Shown: positions 24,871-33,699 of the stretch, piece by piece | Layout: each line of letters starts with the position of its first letter | How positions within the stretch are numbered: position 1 is the first letter of the stretch | From: an uncultured Anaerolineaceae bacterium | GTDB lineage: Bacteria > Chloroflexota > Anaerolineae > Anaerolineales > Anaerolineaceae | Length of the DNA stretch: 34,208 nucleotides | Reading direction: 5' to 3' | NCBI GenBank assembly: GCA_927443345.1 | Contig: CAKMKJ010000074.1 | Location: forward strand, 1-34,208 | Translations under genes and position numbers: made by a program | The notes under the pieces: model-generated | Databases searched by the model: none | Told to the model about the DNA's origin: nothing | The model's input: only the letters and a program-made list of their open reading frames with translations

Positions 24871-26082
24871 TTAATGGTGATGGCTTGCCTCGGAAATCTC
24901 AGAGGGATTCAATAATGGGCCAAAAATGGTGACCATTTTTGCCAACCGCTTGGGGTTATCCAAAGCCCAACATGCCAAAAATGTTGAAACAGGTACCGCC
25001 AGGAAGAGACCGATCGTTCCGACCAGGGTACGCACCACCTCCTCAGCCAAAATACTTTGGTTGAGCAAGGTTATGAAACTGGCATTTCCCAAAGTAAAGA
25101 GCAAAAAAAGCGGCAGAGAAGCACCCAAATAAGCAAAAACGAGCGTATTGACCGTTGAAGCTATATGATCGCGGCCAACATTCATGGCGCGAGAAAAGCG
25201 TTCACGCAAAGTCATGTTGGGGTTCGCCCTGAAAATCTCAATAACGACGGATGTCTGCCCGACGATCAAATCATCCATAATGCCCAGTGATCCGATAATT
25301 ATGCCTGCAATCAACAGATTCTTAATGTTGATTTGCCCCGGTAGTTGAAGTAAATAAATGGCGCTTTCATCTCCAGTGCCATTCAATTGAGAATAGTTAA
25401 CGAAGAATACAGCCATGATTCCCAAAATTATTATTGAAAACAATATTCCAGCCAACGTTAGGTGCGTTTTTAATGTCCAACCGTAGACCAGATAGAGAGA
25501 AAGCGTCAGAAACACAAACGATCCGATAAGGCTGATTAAGATCGGGTTTTTGCCAGCGTTAATTTGCGGAACAATGAAGAAAAGGATGATTAAAATGCTC
25601 AACCCGGTGGCCACCAGACTGCGAATGCCTTTCCAACCACTGACAACAATACAAGCCAGAAGAAATAATAATCCCAGGACAATTAATGATTCTGTTCGTA
25701 CATAATCTACAAAACTGGCATTTATGTCGCCATCAGGCATGGTTGTGATCATTACCATGATACGGTCATTTAGCGTCAATAATTTATCCGATGGCAGAAT
25801 AGATCTTTTACCATATTCGATGGTGAAAAAGTCGTTCGAATGCTCCCCTTCCACTACCTCCACTTTTACGATCTGGTACTTTTGCAAGACCTCGCCTAAT
25901 TGAATATCACCCACTTCTACTATTTGATTGACCCTGGCGATGACTGTATCAGATGAATACCCCATTGATGCATGCGAAGTTGCTGCATTGGCAGTAATCA
26001 TAATCCAGAGCAGAATTACTAATCCCAACCCCAATATTATCGATACCAGGTTGGAATGTTTGTTTATCTTTTCCCAAAACAT
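24871..26082 (-). CDS. YibE/F family membrane protein
   Basis: This 403-residue protein resembles the YibE/F family. It has an N-terminal membrane helix, an external domain of about 100 residues with GEHSNDFFTIEYG, and then about seven hydrophobic helices. The conserved SLGIMDDLIVGQTSVVIEI and NVGRDHIASTVNTLV motifs are present. The tail ends in SEASHHH. The family is often annotated as a permease, with no firm substrate. AAAGG stands upstream of the ATG at 26082. The gene is divergent from the UbiA-family gene, sharing an intergenic region of 130 bases. Confidence 0.9.
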   Translation of the reverse strand: MFWEKINKHSNLVSIILGLGLVILLWIMITANAATSHASMGYSSDTVIARVNQIVEVGDIQLGEVLQKYQIVKVEVVEGEHSNDFFTIEYGKRSILPSDKLLTLNDRIMVMITTMPDGDINASFVDYVRTESLIVLGLLFLLACIVVSGWKGIRSLVATGLSILIILFFIVPQINAGKNPILISLIGSFVFLTLSLYLVYGWTLKTHLTLAGILFSIIILGIMAVFFVNYSQLNGTGDESAIYLLQLPGQINIKNLLIAGIIIGSLGIMDDLIVGQTSVVIEIFRANPNMTLRERFSRAMNVGRDHIASTVNTLVFAYLGASLPLFLLFTLGNASFITLLNQSILAEEVVRTLVGTIGLFLAVPVSTFLACWALDNPKRLAKMVTIFGPLLNPSEISEASHHH

Positions 26083-26152
26083 GCGCGCCGCCTTTCAAAT
26101 AAGAAGCTTATCTGGATTTTACCAGTTTATAGATAATGCATATATTTTTAAA

Positions 26153-26182
26153 TTGACGCTAAGGTTAAGCATCCATTATAAT
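26153..26182 (+). promoter_or_regulatory. Promoter of the UbiA-family gene
   Basis: TTGACG at 26153-26158 and a perfect TATAAT at 26177-26182 are separated by 18 bases. Transcription would start near 26189, leaving a leader of about 24 bases with the AGGTGAT ribosome binding site. Confidence 0.6.
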
Positions 26183-26212
26183 TGGGAAAATAAGAGTATA
26201 TAGGTGATAATT

Positions 26213-27271
26213 ATGCAATATAAAATGTGGATCAAAGCGCTGCGAGTGATTCCGCGGATCAACAAAGCCGAATGGGATGAATTGGATATCGTCTCACGCT
26301 GGTTGGTCGCCACGCGCGCTGCTGTGCTGGTGATGACAATGACTTCAGCAATCGTCGCCGGCTTGCTGGCGGCCATCGGCGGCTACCCCAACGTGCAATT
26401 GTTCTCGTGGTGGCGCTTTGTGCTGGTAATCATCGGATTGGTGTTTGCGCATGCCACCAACAATCTGATCAATGACCTGACGGATTACCGTAAAGGCGTA
26501 GATAAGGGCAATTACTATCGCACACAATACGGTCCGCAGCCCCTCGAAAGTGGTCTTCTGACCATCAAGCAGCTTTACGGCTATATCGCAGTCACTGGCA
26601 GCATTGCCGCAGCGGCCGGGCTGGCATTGGTACTGACCCAGAAATTCAGTCCGCAGCCTGGCGATCCGCTGGTCACGCTGGGGCTGATGGCTGCCGGGGC
26701 ACTTTTCGTGCTCTTTTATACCTGGCCGCTGAAATATATCGCCCTGGGTGAACTTACTGTGCTGCTAGTATGGGGTCCGCTGATGATCGGCGGTGGATTC
26801 TATGCCATTACCGGCGCCTGGTCATGGGGAGCAGTCGCTGCCAGCCTGCCTTACGCACTGGCCACGATGACCGTGATTTTTGGCAAGCACATTGACAAAC
26901 GTAAAGAAGACAAAGAAAAGAAAATCTACACCCTGCCTGTGCTGCTGGGTGAAACGCTCAGCCGCAACCTGGTGATTATAATGATGGCCTTGCAATACAT
27001 TTTGCCGGTGGCAGCCGTATTCTTAATTCCGAAATACTACTCATGGATCATGCTGCTGGTGCTGCTTACCCCTCTACTGCTCAAGAAGCAAGAACGACAG
27101 ACCATTTTGCATGTCTTCACCCATCCGCGGCCGAGTGAAATGCCGGCAGAAGCCAAAGATTTTTGGCCGCTGTGGTACGTGGCCGCAGCCTTCATTCATA
27201 CGCGGGTTTATGGCGGCATGTTCGTGTTGGCAATGATCATCCAGACGGTGTTGTGGAAGGTGATTCACTAA
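26213..27271 (+). CDS. UbiA-family prenyltransferase (MenA-like)
   Basis: This membrane prenyltransferase of 352 residues probably attaches a polyprenyl chain to an aromatic acceptor in quinone synthesis. The first Asp-rich motif reads NNLINDLTDYRKGVD (about residues 83-97) and the second lies in GKHIDKRKEDKEKKIY. Eight or so hydrophobic helices are visible. MenA (1,4-dihydroxy-2-naphthoate prenyltransferase) is the likeliest member type, but other UbiA enzymes cannot be excluded because no other menaquinone gene is nearby. The ATG at 26213 follows AGGTGAT; a GTG at 26204 is also in frame but overlaps that site. The gene is monocistronic. Confidence 0.85.
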   Translation: MQYKMWIKALRVIPRINKAEWDELDIVSRWLVATRAAVLVMTMTSAIVAGLLAAIGGYPNVQLFSWWRFVLVIIGLVFAHATNNLINDLTDYRKGVDKGNYYRTQYGPQPLESGLLTIKQLYGYIAVTGSIAAAAGLALVLTQKFSPQPGDPLVTLGLMAAGALFVLFYTWPLKYIALGELTVLLVWGPLMIGGGFYAITGAWSWGAVAASLPYALATMTVIFGKHIDKRKEDKEKKIYTLPVLLGETLSRNLVIIMMALQYILPVAAVFLIPKYYSWIMLLVLLTPLLLKKQERQTILHVFTHPRPSEMPAEAKDFWPLWYVAAAFIHTRVYGGMFVLAMIIQTVLWKVIH

Positions 27272-27339
27272 TTGAAACAAAACAAATTTGTTGTTTCATG
27301 TTTTCAGCGTGAGAGAGAATTGGTGATCTATTCACATGA

Positions 27340-27372
27340 GGGCTTGGCACGCCAAGCCCCTACAAGAAAATT
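27340..27372 (-). repeat. Dispersed palindromic repeat
   Basis: A 9-bp stem (GGGCTTGGC with GCCAAGCCC, loop AC) is followed on the plus strand by CTACAAGAAAATT. Read on the minus strand, the flank and arm start TTTTCTTGTAGGGGC, very like the metK terminator at 11223-11255 (TTTCTTGTAGGGAC). Only the base pairs in the arms differ, and they differ in compensating fashion. There is no T tract on the plus strand, so it is not an ordinary terminator for the UbiA-family gene. Confidence 0.7.
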
Positions 27373-27453
27373 GCGTTTTGGTTTGTAGAGGAATGGGTTT
27401 TCTTTGCGAACTTGGCGACTTTACATGAGAAAAAACCAAGTTTTAGCTAATTC

Positions 27454-27481
27454 TTGACTTTGCCAATGGCTTGGGTATAAT
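27454..27481 (+). promoter_or_regulatory. Promoter of the T-box/serS transcript
   Basis: TTGACT at 27454-27459 and TATAAT at 27476-27481 are separated by 16 bases, preceding the T-box leader by about ten bases. Confidence 0.7.
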
Positions 27482-27490
27482 CTATGCAAC

Positions 27491-27700
27491 AGACCTACTC
27501 GAGGAAGACGGTCAAGACGCTTTTTCAGAGAGCCGGCGCAAGGTGCAAGCCGGTAAAGCCCAGAGACCTTTTCCGCCTCGATCACCCTTCAGGGTGGGTC
27601 GCCTTCGCAGGGATCAATGATGATCGTAAGAAGGCCGGAAGCACCGTTATCGCACTAATAAGGCTCTCGTCATTGAGGGTAAAAGCAGGTGGCACCACGA
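27491..27700 (+). promoter_or_regulatory. T-box riboswitch, predicted serine (UCC) specifier
   Basis: This leader senses uncharged tRNA-Ser. Stem I is readable: TCGAGG (27499-27504) pairs with CCTCGA (27576-27581), and GGTC (27510-27513) with GACC (27565-27568). The internal loop between them has AAGAC on the 5' side and TTTTCCG on the 3' side, so UCC at 27572-27574 followed by a purine is the likely specifier. AGAGAGCCGG and GGTGCAAGCCGG are typical upper stem I parts. The T-box sequence GCAGGTGGCACCACGAG is at about 27685-27701 and should pair with the tRNA acceptor end. Confidence 0.92.
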
Positions 27701-27701
27701 G

Positions 27702-27740
27702 CGCCCCTCGTCCTGCACAGGATTGGGGCGTATTCTTTTA
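27702..27740 (+). terminator. T-box terminator
   Basis: The CGCCCC (27702-27707) and GGGGCG (27725-27730) arms are followed by TATTCTTTTA. The T-box sequence just upstream would form the competing antiterminator when uncharged tRNA-Ser is bound. Confidence 0.85.
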
Positions 27741-27756
27741 ACTGGAGAGGTGCAAC

Positions 27757-29031
27757 ATGTTGGATCTAAATTTCATTCGTGAGAACCCCGAGGTCATCAA
27801 AAAAAGTCTGGCTGACCGCCAAATGGAGAACAGCATCGTGGATTCAGTCTTGACTCTGGATGTTGAGCGGCGCAACCTGCTGACCCAGGTGGAAAAGCTC
27901 AAAGCTGAACGCAATGTGGTCTCCAAGGAAATCAGCACTACCAAAGACCCCGCCGAACGTCAGAAGAAGATTGACGCCATGCGCGAGGTCGGCGACCAGA
28001 TCGCCGGTCTGGATGACACCGTCCGCGAGGTGGATGATAAGCTAAAATACCTGCTGGCGTCCATCCCCAACATCCCCGACCCGGCCACCCCTTACGGCAA
28101 AGACGACAGCGAGAACGTGGTGCTGCGCACCATCGGCACGCTGCCCAAGTTTGATTTTCAACCCCAGCCGCATTGGGAACTCGGCACAAAACTAGGCATT
28201 ATTGATTTTGACCGCGGCACCAAACTGACCGGTTCAAGATTCTACATCCTCAACGGACTCGGCGCCCGCTTGCAACGCGCAGTGATTGCCTACATGCTCG
28301 ATCTGCATACGCGCCAGGGCTATGATGAACGCTACACGCCGTTTATGGTCAAGGCTGAGACACTATATGCCTCAGGCCAACTTCCCAAATTCGCCGACAA
28401 TCTTTATCACGATATCGAAGAAGATTTCTGGATGGTGCCAACTGCGGAAGTGCCGCTCACCGGCATGTACCGCGATGAAGTGCTGGAGGAAGCCACGCTA
28501 CCCCAACGCTTTACGGCTTACACGCCCTGTTTCAGACGAGAAAAAATGAGCGCCGGCCGGGATGTACGCGGCATCAAGCGTGGACATCAATTTGACAAAG
28601 TGGAGATGTATACCTACTGCCAACCTGAAGAATCTGCGCAAGAGTTGGAAAAAATGCTGACAGATGCTGTAGCCACCTGCATCGGTTTAGGCTTGCCCTA
28701 CCGCATCAAACAGCTGTGCACCGGTGATATTGGGTTCAACTCAATGATTACCTATGATGTAGAAGTCTGGGCTGCTGGCTGCGACGAGTGGCTGGAAGTC
28801 TCATCCGTATCAAACGTGGGTGATTTTCAAGCCCGCCGCGCCAACATCAAATACAAACCAGCCGACGGCAGCAAGAACCGGCTGGTACACACACTTAACG
28901 GCTCAGGCTTGGGCATGCCGCGTACCATGATCGCCATCCTTGAAAACAATCAACAGGCAGACGGCTCCATCAAGATCCCTGAAGTGCTGCTGCCCTGGAT
29001 GGGCGGCGCAACAGAAATCAAAGCAGCCTGA
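27757..29031 (+). CDS. serS: Seryl-tRNA synthetase
   Basis: This class II synthetase charges tRNA-Ser with serine using ATP. The 424-residue length is normal. The N-terminal long coiled-coil arm (about residues 25-100, with many Lys, Glu and Leu) holds the tRNA. The catalytic core shows the segments [10 protein letters not shown], motif 2 [20 protein letters not shown] and motif 3 [25 protein letters not shown] precedes the ATG at 27757. The gene is monocistronic under T-box control and is closed by the hairpin at 29103. No sign of decay or transfer is seen. Confidence 0.97.
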   Translation: MLDLNFIRENPEVIKKSLADRQMENSIVDSVLTLDVERRNLLTQVEKLKAERNVVSKEISTTKDPAERQKKIDAMREVGDQIAGLDDTVREVDDKLKYLLASIPNIPDPATPYGKDDSENVVLRTIGTLPKFDFQPQPHWELGTKLGIIDFDRGTKLTGSRFYILNGLGARLQRAVIAYMLDLHTRQGYDERYTPFMVKAETLYASGQLPKFADNLYHDIEEDFWMVPTAEVPLTGMYRDEVLEEATLPQRFTAYTPCFRREKMSAGRDVRGIKRGHQFDKVEMYTYCQPEESAQELEKMLTDAVATCIGLGLPYRIKQLCTGDIGFNSMITYDVEVWAAGCDEWLEVSSVSNVGDFQARRANIKYKPADGSKNRLVHTLNGSGLGMPRTMIAILENNQQADGSIKIPEVLLPWMGGATEIKAA

Positions 29032-29102
29032 TAAGACTAGGGATATCCAAGGTTGATTTGCGCTTAATTTAGGGTAAGTGATTGTAGGCACTATAACCCC
29101 AG

Positions 29103-29145
29103 ACACCGGGAATCGGAAAAAACCGAGAATCCCGGTGTTCTTTGT
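29103..29145 (+). terminator. serS terminator
   Basis: A long hairpin with ACACCGGG...CGG and CCG...CCCGGTGT arms around an A-rich loop (29103-29138) is followed by TCTTTGTT. It lies about 70 bases after the serS stop. The T tract is imperfect but the stem is strong. Confidence 0.75.
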
Positions 29146-29285
29146 TGGATTCAAGGTAGTGATCGATAATTGATTATTGCTTGTTTCCGAAATCTAAAAG
29201 CTTCTCAAACCGATTCCCATATCCTCGAGAGTCATAAACCCAGAGAATTAATTTAATTCTTATGTTATTGAGGTACAAATAGATA

Positions 29286-29789
29286 ATGGAAAACATTGCA
29301 AATTCATCCTGGTTCATCCCTGTCTTGATTGCGGTCATGGCCGCTGGTCTTTTCGGTTTGATGATATACATCATCCCTGGGCTGACCATCATCTGGCTGG
29401 CGATTCTGGCATACGGCATCGTCTATGGATTCAACCTCTGGTCTGGGATCCTGTTTGGCATTATCACCCTGTTGATGATCGGCGGCAACCTGATTGATAA
29501 CCTGCTGATGGGCACAGAAGCGCACAAGACCGGCGCTGGTTGGCCATCCATTCTGGTGGCATTGGTGGCCGGAATTATCGGCACCTTTGTGCTGCCCCCG
29601 TTTGGCGGTCTGCTTTTCGCGGCCGTGGCCATATTGATCTTTGAGTGGATCAGAAAAAAGGACTTCAAAGAAGGCTTGAAATCCACCGGAGGCCTCATGA
29701 AAGGCTGCGGATTATCTATCGTCATCCGTGTTTTGATTGGTCTGGTAATGATCGGGATTTGGGGCGCGTGGGCGTTGTGGATTAAGTAA
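29286..29789 (+). CDS. DUF456 family membrane protein
   Basis: This is a 167-residue very hydrophobic protein with about four to five helices. Features of DUF456 are IIPGLTIIWLAILAYGI near residues 29-45 and the LPPFGGLLFAAVAILIFEW stretch near 105. The family is of unknown function. The central loop with MGTEAHKTGAGW is probably on the cytoplasmic side. The ATG at 29286 has only a distant GAGG. The gene follows the serS terminator and is closed by a strong terminator at 29826, so it is probably transcribed on its own. Confidence 0.85.
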   Translation: MENIANSSWFIPVLIAVMAAGLFGLMIYIIPGLTIIWLAILAYGIVYGFNLWSGILFGIITLLMIGGNLIDNLLMGTEAHKTGAGWPSILVALVAGIIGTFVLPPFGGLLFAAVAILIFEWIRKKDFKEGLKSTGGLMKGCGLSIVIRVLIGLVMIGIWGAWALWIK

Positions 29790-29825
29790 CTATTTACGAA
29801 AAAGGTAATCACAAATTGTTATTTT

Positions 29826-29870
29826 AGAGGCTATCCCACAAGTAAGGGATAGCCTCTAATGATTTTTTTT
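29826..29870 (+). terminator. Terminator after the DUF456 gene
   Basis: A perfect 12-bp stem (AGAGGCTATCCC with GGGATAGCCTCT) around an 8-base loop is followed by AATGA and eight T residues. It lies between the convergent DUF456 and ferritin genes. The T run favours the plus strand. Confidence 0.85.
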
Positions 29871-30348
29871 AGTGAGAAAGATAGCCTTCAACCATGATCA
29901 GGTTCTTGTCGCCAGTTAACTGCACGACACCCAACAGGGTAGACATTGAAGAAACTTCTTCGAGTTGCTCAGCCACAAACCAGTTCAAAAATTCACGGCC
30001 GATGTAATCTTTTTCTTTCTCGGTGATTTCAACCAATTCGTATATATATTTAGTGACATCCGTCTCCCATTTGACGGCCATGCTGACCGCTTCTTCAGCA
30101 GTTGCATATGTGTTTTTAGGTGCAGCCAATGCCGGGATTTCAAGTTGGCCACCGGCTTCAAGAATGTAATGTACAAATTTGAGGGCGTGTTCGGTTTCTT
30201 CAGCAGCCTGTTTGAAAAAGAGTTCTGCCAATTTTTTGAGATGACGTCCGTCAAAATAAGCGGCGATACTCAGATATTGATTCGAGGCTTCCATCTCTCT
30301 GCCAATTTGTAAGTTGATTGCATGGTTAAATTCTTTGCTGATTAACAT
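29869..30348 (-). CDS. Ferritin (non-haem)
   Basis: This iron-storage protein of 159 residues forms a 24-subunit shell that oxidises and stores iron. Helix 1 carries E17 in the REMEASNQY stretch. Helix 2 has the ferroxidase signature AEETEHALKF with E50 and H53. A Glu near residue 94 in KWETD and the Gln in AEQLEEV complete the usual ligand set. Absence of a haem-ligating Met at the expected place and overall length favour FtnA over bacterioferritin. An AAGGAGAG site precedes the ATG at 30348. The gene stands alone on the minus strand. Confidence 0.93.
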   Translation of the reverse strand: MLISKEFNHAINLQIGREMEASNQYLSIAAYFDGRHLKKLAELFFKQAAEETEHALKFVHYILEAGGQLEIPALAAPKNTYATAEEAVSMAVKWETDVTKYIYELVEITEKEKDYIGREFLNWFVAEQLEEVSSMSTLLGVVQLTGDKNLIMVEGYLSH

Positions 30349-30450
30349 TGTTACTCTCCTTGATGTTTTTTATCATAATTATCTAAATTTATTTTACAAA
30401 CAAAAGATCGAAATTGCATTAGATTTGTGACTAATGATTAGGGATAATTT

Positions 30451-31188
30451 TTAATCTTTTTGACGTTCCAAAACAACTTGATAGAGCACGATTGAACCCG
30501 CCACGGCCGCGTTCAGAGATTCGATATTCCCCAGCATAGGCAGACTCAAAAGAAAATCGCAAGTTTCTTTGACCAATGGACGCATGCCTTCGCCTTCGTT
30601 GCCGACAATCAGCACGATGGGGCCCTTCAGCGGAACATCCTGAATGCGTTTGGAGCCTTCTCCGCCTTCGAGGCCAATCACCCAGGCGTTGTCTTTTTTC
30701 AACTCTTTGCAGATTTGCACCAGGTTACCCTGTGCGATCAAGAGATGTTCTGTTGCGCCAGCAGAAGCACTGACCACGGCTGGCGTTACCTCCGCGGCAC
30801 GGTGAGGCGGAATCAGCACACCGTGAACACCGGCAGCTTCAGCAGTTCGCAGCAAGGTGCCCAGATTTTGCGGGTTTTGAACCAAATCAAGCATTAAGAG
30901 AAAAAGGTCTTCTTGCTTGCGCTCGGCCAGGGTAGTAATATCAGAAATATCCACATAAGGATAGCGGCTCACTTCAAGGGCTACTCCCTGTGGATTCTCA
31001 CCCATGCTGGCCAGTTTTTCGCGCGCCACCCGTTCTACCGGGATTTTGCGCGCCCTCGCCATTTGGGTCATTTCTGCGACCCGTCCTTTTTCTTCTACAT
31101 TGGTGGCCAATAAGAGACGAAACACCTCACGGCGTTTGGTTACGAGCACTTCCATGACCGGGTTACGGCCAATGATCCATTCTTTCAA
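30451..31188 (-). CDS. rlmB: 23S rRNA 2'-O-methyltransferase RlmB (TrmH/SpoU family)
   Basis: This 245-residue SPOUT-fold methyltransferase has an N-terminal L30e-like substrate-binding domain (about 1-75) and a C-terminal trefoil-knot domain. The three family motifs are LDLVQNPQNLGTLLRTAEA, LIVGNEGEGMRPLV and LPMLGNIESLNAAVAGSI. The likely reaction is 2'-O-methylation of a guanosine in 23S rRNA using SAM; exact target within the TrmH family is an inference. The start at 31188 is three bases after the cysS stop, in the yacL-like / cysS / rlmB operon order, which is also seen in Gram-positive bacteria. A GGGAG lies within the end of cysS. Confidence 0.9.
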   Translation of the reverse strand: MKEWIIGRNPVMEVLVTKRREVFRLLLATNVEEKGRVAEMTQMARARKIPVERVAREKLASMGENPQGVALEVSRYPYVDISDITTLAERKQEDLFLLMLDLVQNPQNLGTLLRTAEAAGVHGVLIPPHRAAEVTPAVVSASAGATEHLLIAQGNLVQICKELKKDNAWVIGLEGGEGSKRIQDVPLKGPIVLIVGNEGEGMRPLVKETCDFLLSLPMLGNIESLNAAVAGSIVLYQVVLERQKD

Positions 31189-31191
31189 AGT

Positions 31192-32589
31192 CTACTCCCA
31201 GTGCCAGGAGGTGCCGTCCTTGCTGTCTTCAAGGATAACACCCAGCCCGGCCAATTGATCACGTACTTTATCGGATAACGCCCACATCTTGTTGGCGCGC
31301 AAGTCTTTTCTAATTTCGATCAGCAAGTCGACAAACCCATCCACTGCCTGGCTGCTGACGGTTTCTTTTTCAATGGATAATCCCAAAGCAGAAGTTAATT
31401 TGAGCAGCAGCGCCTGTGCAGGCGCTAATTCTTCACTCGAAGCACCATCGGCTCGAGTCTGGTTGATCACTCTCACCAACTCAAAGAGGTGAGAAAGCGC
31501 TCCGGCAGAATTGAAGTCGCTATCCATAGCTTCAACATAGCCAGCAGAGGTGGCATCCATTTGGGTTTGCAGTGTTTTGAGAAGATTTTCTGAGGCACCG
31601 GCTGAACCCCCTATGGCAGGTTTTAATGCAGATCGCAGGCGGTCGATGGCTTTTTCAGCCTGACCTAAAATTTCTTCTGAATAACTGAGCGGACTGCGAT
31701 AACCGGAATTCAGCACCATCATCCGCAGCGCATCTGCAGGGTGGGTATTCAGGAACTCTTCGATGGTCACCAGATTGCCAACCGACTTTGACATTTTTTC
31801 GCCACTCAATTGAAGCATGCCGTTATGAATCCAGTATGTAGCAAAAGCTTTGCCGGTAAAGCACTCACTCTGGGCAATTTCATTTTCGTGGTGCGGAAAG
31901 ACCAGGTCGTTGCCGCCGCCGTGGATATCAATCTGTTCGCCCAAATGATTCAGGTTCATGGCCGAGCATTCAATGTGCCAGCCGGGACGTCCATCGCCCC
32001 AGGGACTAGGCCATGATGGTTCGCCAGGTTTGGCAGATTTCCAAAGTGCGAAATCCATGGGATGTTCCTTGCGGAAATCCACATCAATACGAGAGCCTGC
32101 CTGCATATCATCCAGTTTGCGGCCCGAGAGTTTGCCATATTGGGGGTCTTTTGTCACTCTAAAGTAAACATCGCCTTCCACAGGATAGGCGAAACCCTTG
32201 TCGATCAAGCCCTGAATCATGGTGAGGATCTGATCCATTTCACGAGTGGCGCGGGGATTGATGGTGGCTGGCAAAATGTTGAAATCTCTGAGGTGTTCTT
32301 CAAATTCGTGGATGTACATCTCGCCTAACACGAAGGGGTCAATGCCTTGCTGGTTGGCTTTAATGATGATCTTGTCATCCACATCAGTGAAATTCATCAC
32401 ATGGGTGACCTTATAATTGCTATATTCCAGATAACGACGGATTATGTCAAAGACCAGTGCGGACATAGCGTGGCCGATGTGCGCTTTGGCGTAAACCGTG
32501 GGGCCGCAAACATACATAGAGACTTCGCCTGGTTTAAGGGGTGCAAATTCTTCTGTTTTTCTTGTCAGCGTATTATAGACTTTCAACAT
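31192..32589 (-). CDS. cysS: Cysteinyl-tRNA synthetase
   Basis: This class I synthetase charges tRNA-Cys. The 465-residue length is standard. The HIGH motif is exact at 37-40, KMSKS is at 265-269, and zinc ligands include C28 and the Cys of HIECSAMN, with the downstream HHENE stretch. The C-terminal DALR-like helical region and anticodon-binding tail are present. The AGGAG site overlaps the stop of the upstream gene (TAG followed by AGGAG), so translation is probably coupled. The gene is in an operon with the PIN/TRAM protein upstream and rlmB downstream. Confidence 0.97.
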   Translation of the reverse strand: MLKVYNTLTRKTEEFAPLKPGEVSMYVCGPTVYAKAHIGHAMSALVFDIIRRYLEYSNYKVTHVMNFTDVDDKIIIKANQQGIDPFVLGEMYIHEFEEHLRDFNILPATINPRATREMDQILTMIQGLIDKGFAYPVEGDVYFRVTKDPQYGKLSGRKLDDMQAGSRIDVDFRKEHPMDFALWKSAKPGEPSWPSPWGDGRPGWHIECSAMNLNHLGEQIDIHGGGNDLVFPHHENEIAQSECFTGKAFATYWIHNGMLQLSGEKMSKSVGNLVTIEEFLNTHPADALRMMVLNSGYRSPLSYSEEILGQAEKAIDRLRSALKPAIGGSAGASENLLKTLQTQMDATSAGYVEAMDSDFNSAGALSHLFELVRVINQTRADGASSEELAPAQALLLKLTSALGLSIEKETVSSQAVDGFVDLLIEIRKDLRANKMWALSDKVRDQLAGLGVILEDSKDGTSWHWE

Positions 32590-32601
32590 CTTCGTTCTCC
32601 T

Positions 32602-33699
32602 CTAGTGGTTTGCAGCGTTTGGTTCTTCAGGCCGACCAAAGATCATGCGTCCGGCTGCAGTCTGCAGCACTTTGGTCACCATGATCGTAATATCTTTATC
32701 CATGTATTCGCGTCCGTTTTCAACCACCACCATGGTGCCATCATCCAAATATGCCACGCCCTGGCCAGACTCGCGTCCTTCCTGGATGACACGGATATTC
32801 ATGATCTCGCCGGGCAGCAGCACGGATTTGACAGCGTTCGCCAATTCGTTGATGTTCAAAACTGTCACGCCTTGTAACTCGGCCACACGGTTGAGGTTGT
32901 AGTCATTGGTTAAGATCGGACAGCGCATCTGCCTGGCCAATACCACCAGTTTGTCATCCACTTCACGCATGCCCTCAACATCAATGTCGCTGATGCGCAC
33001 CTGCATGGCGGGTTCTTTTTGCAGTGTCGAAAGCACTTCCATGCCGCGGCGTCCGCGTTGGCGGCGCATGCTGTCGGGTGAATCGGCAATGTACTGCAGT
33101 TCGTTGAGCACGAAGCGAGGAATCAGCAGTGTGCCAGGAAGAAAACCGGTGCGGGTGATATCAGCAATACGTCCGTCGATGATGACACTGGTATCCAGCA
33201 AGATATTGCGGTTATCAGCCCAGCCGCCAGCGCCTTCTTTGGGAGCAGCAGCGCTGCCAGCACGCAAAGATGAAAAAATGGTAAAAATATCAGCCTGGCG
33301 CATCACGAACAATGAGATGCCTAAATAACCAAAAAGAAGAACCGCAATAAAGGGTAGAATTTTGCCAAAAGGCGGGGGCAGTAAAGAGATTGGGAACGAG
33401 AATAGGGCCGCCACGATTAAACCGGCGATCAATCCCACCAGGGCTGAGAGTAACGACTGAGCCGAGACGGTGGTTAACATTTTCTTTAACGCCCGCATAG
33501 GGCGCGTTGTAAAGTAGGGTGTCAAAATTAACCCTACAAGGGCGCCCACAGATCCGATCACAAATGCGTATTGATCCACTGACATGGTGGAAGCGGTGGC
33601 ATTAACATTGGCCGCAATCCCCCAACTTTTCCCCCAGAAAGCTCCCCCAATCGCAAAGCCAATCATACCTAATATACGAAAAATAAAATCAGCACTCAT
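32602..33699 (-). CDS. PIN/TRAM-domain membrane protein (YacL-like)
   Basis: This 365-residue protein has four N-terminal hydrophobic helices (within about residues 8-132), then a cytoplasmic PIN-like domain beginning LLDTSVIIDGR, with D169 as the first acidic residue, and a C-terminal TRAM domain (about 280-345, LLPGEIMNIRVIQEG). PIN domains are Mg-dependent ribonucleases and TRAM binds RNA; the YacL subgroup is membrane-attached and its substrate is unknown. An AGGAGC site precedes the ATG at 33699. It is the first gene of the operon with cysS and rlmB, with a gap of 12 bases to cysS. The tail is variable and Asn/Glu-rich. Confidence 0.92.
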   Translation of the reverse strand: MSADFIFRILGMIGFAIGGAFWGKSWGIAANVNATASTMSVDQYAFVIGSVGALVGLILTPYFTTRPMRALKKMLTTVSAQSLLSALVGLIAGLIVAALFSFPISLLPPPFGKILPFIAVLLFGYLGISLFVMRQADIFTIFSSLRAGSAAAPKEGAGGWADNRNILLDTSVIIDGRIADITRTGFLPGTLLIPRFVLNELQYIADSPDSMRRQRGRRGMEVLSTLQKEPAMQVRISDIDVEGMREVDDKLVVLARQMRCPILTNDYNLNRVAELQGVTVLNINELANAVKSVLLPGEIMNIRVIQEGRESGQGVAYLDDGTMVVVENGREYMDKDITIMVTKVLQTAAGRMIFGRPEEPNAANH

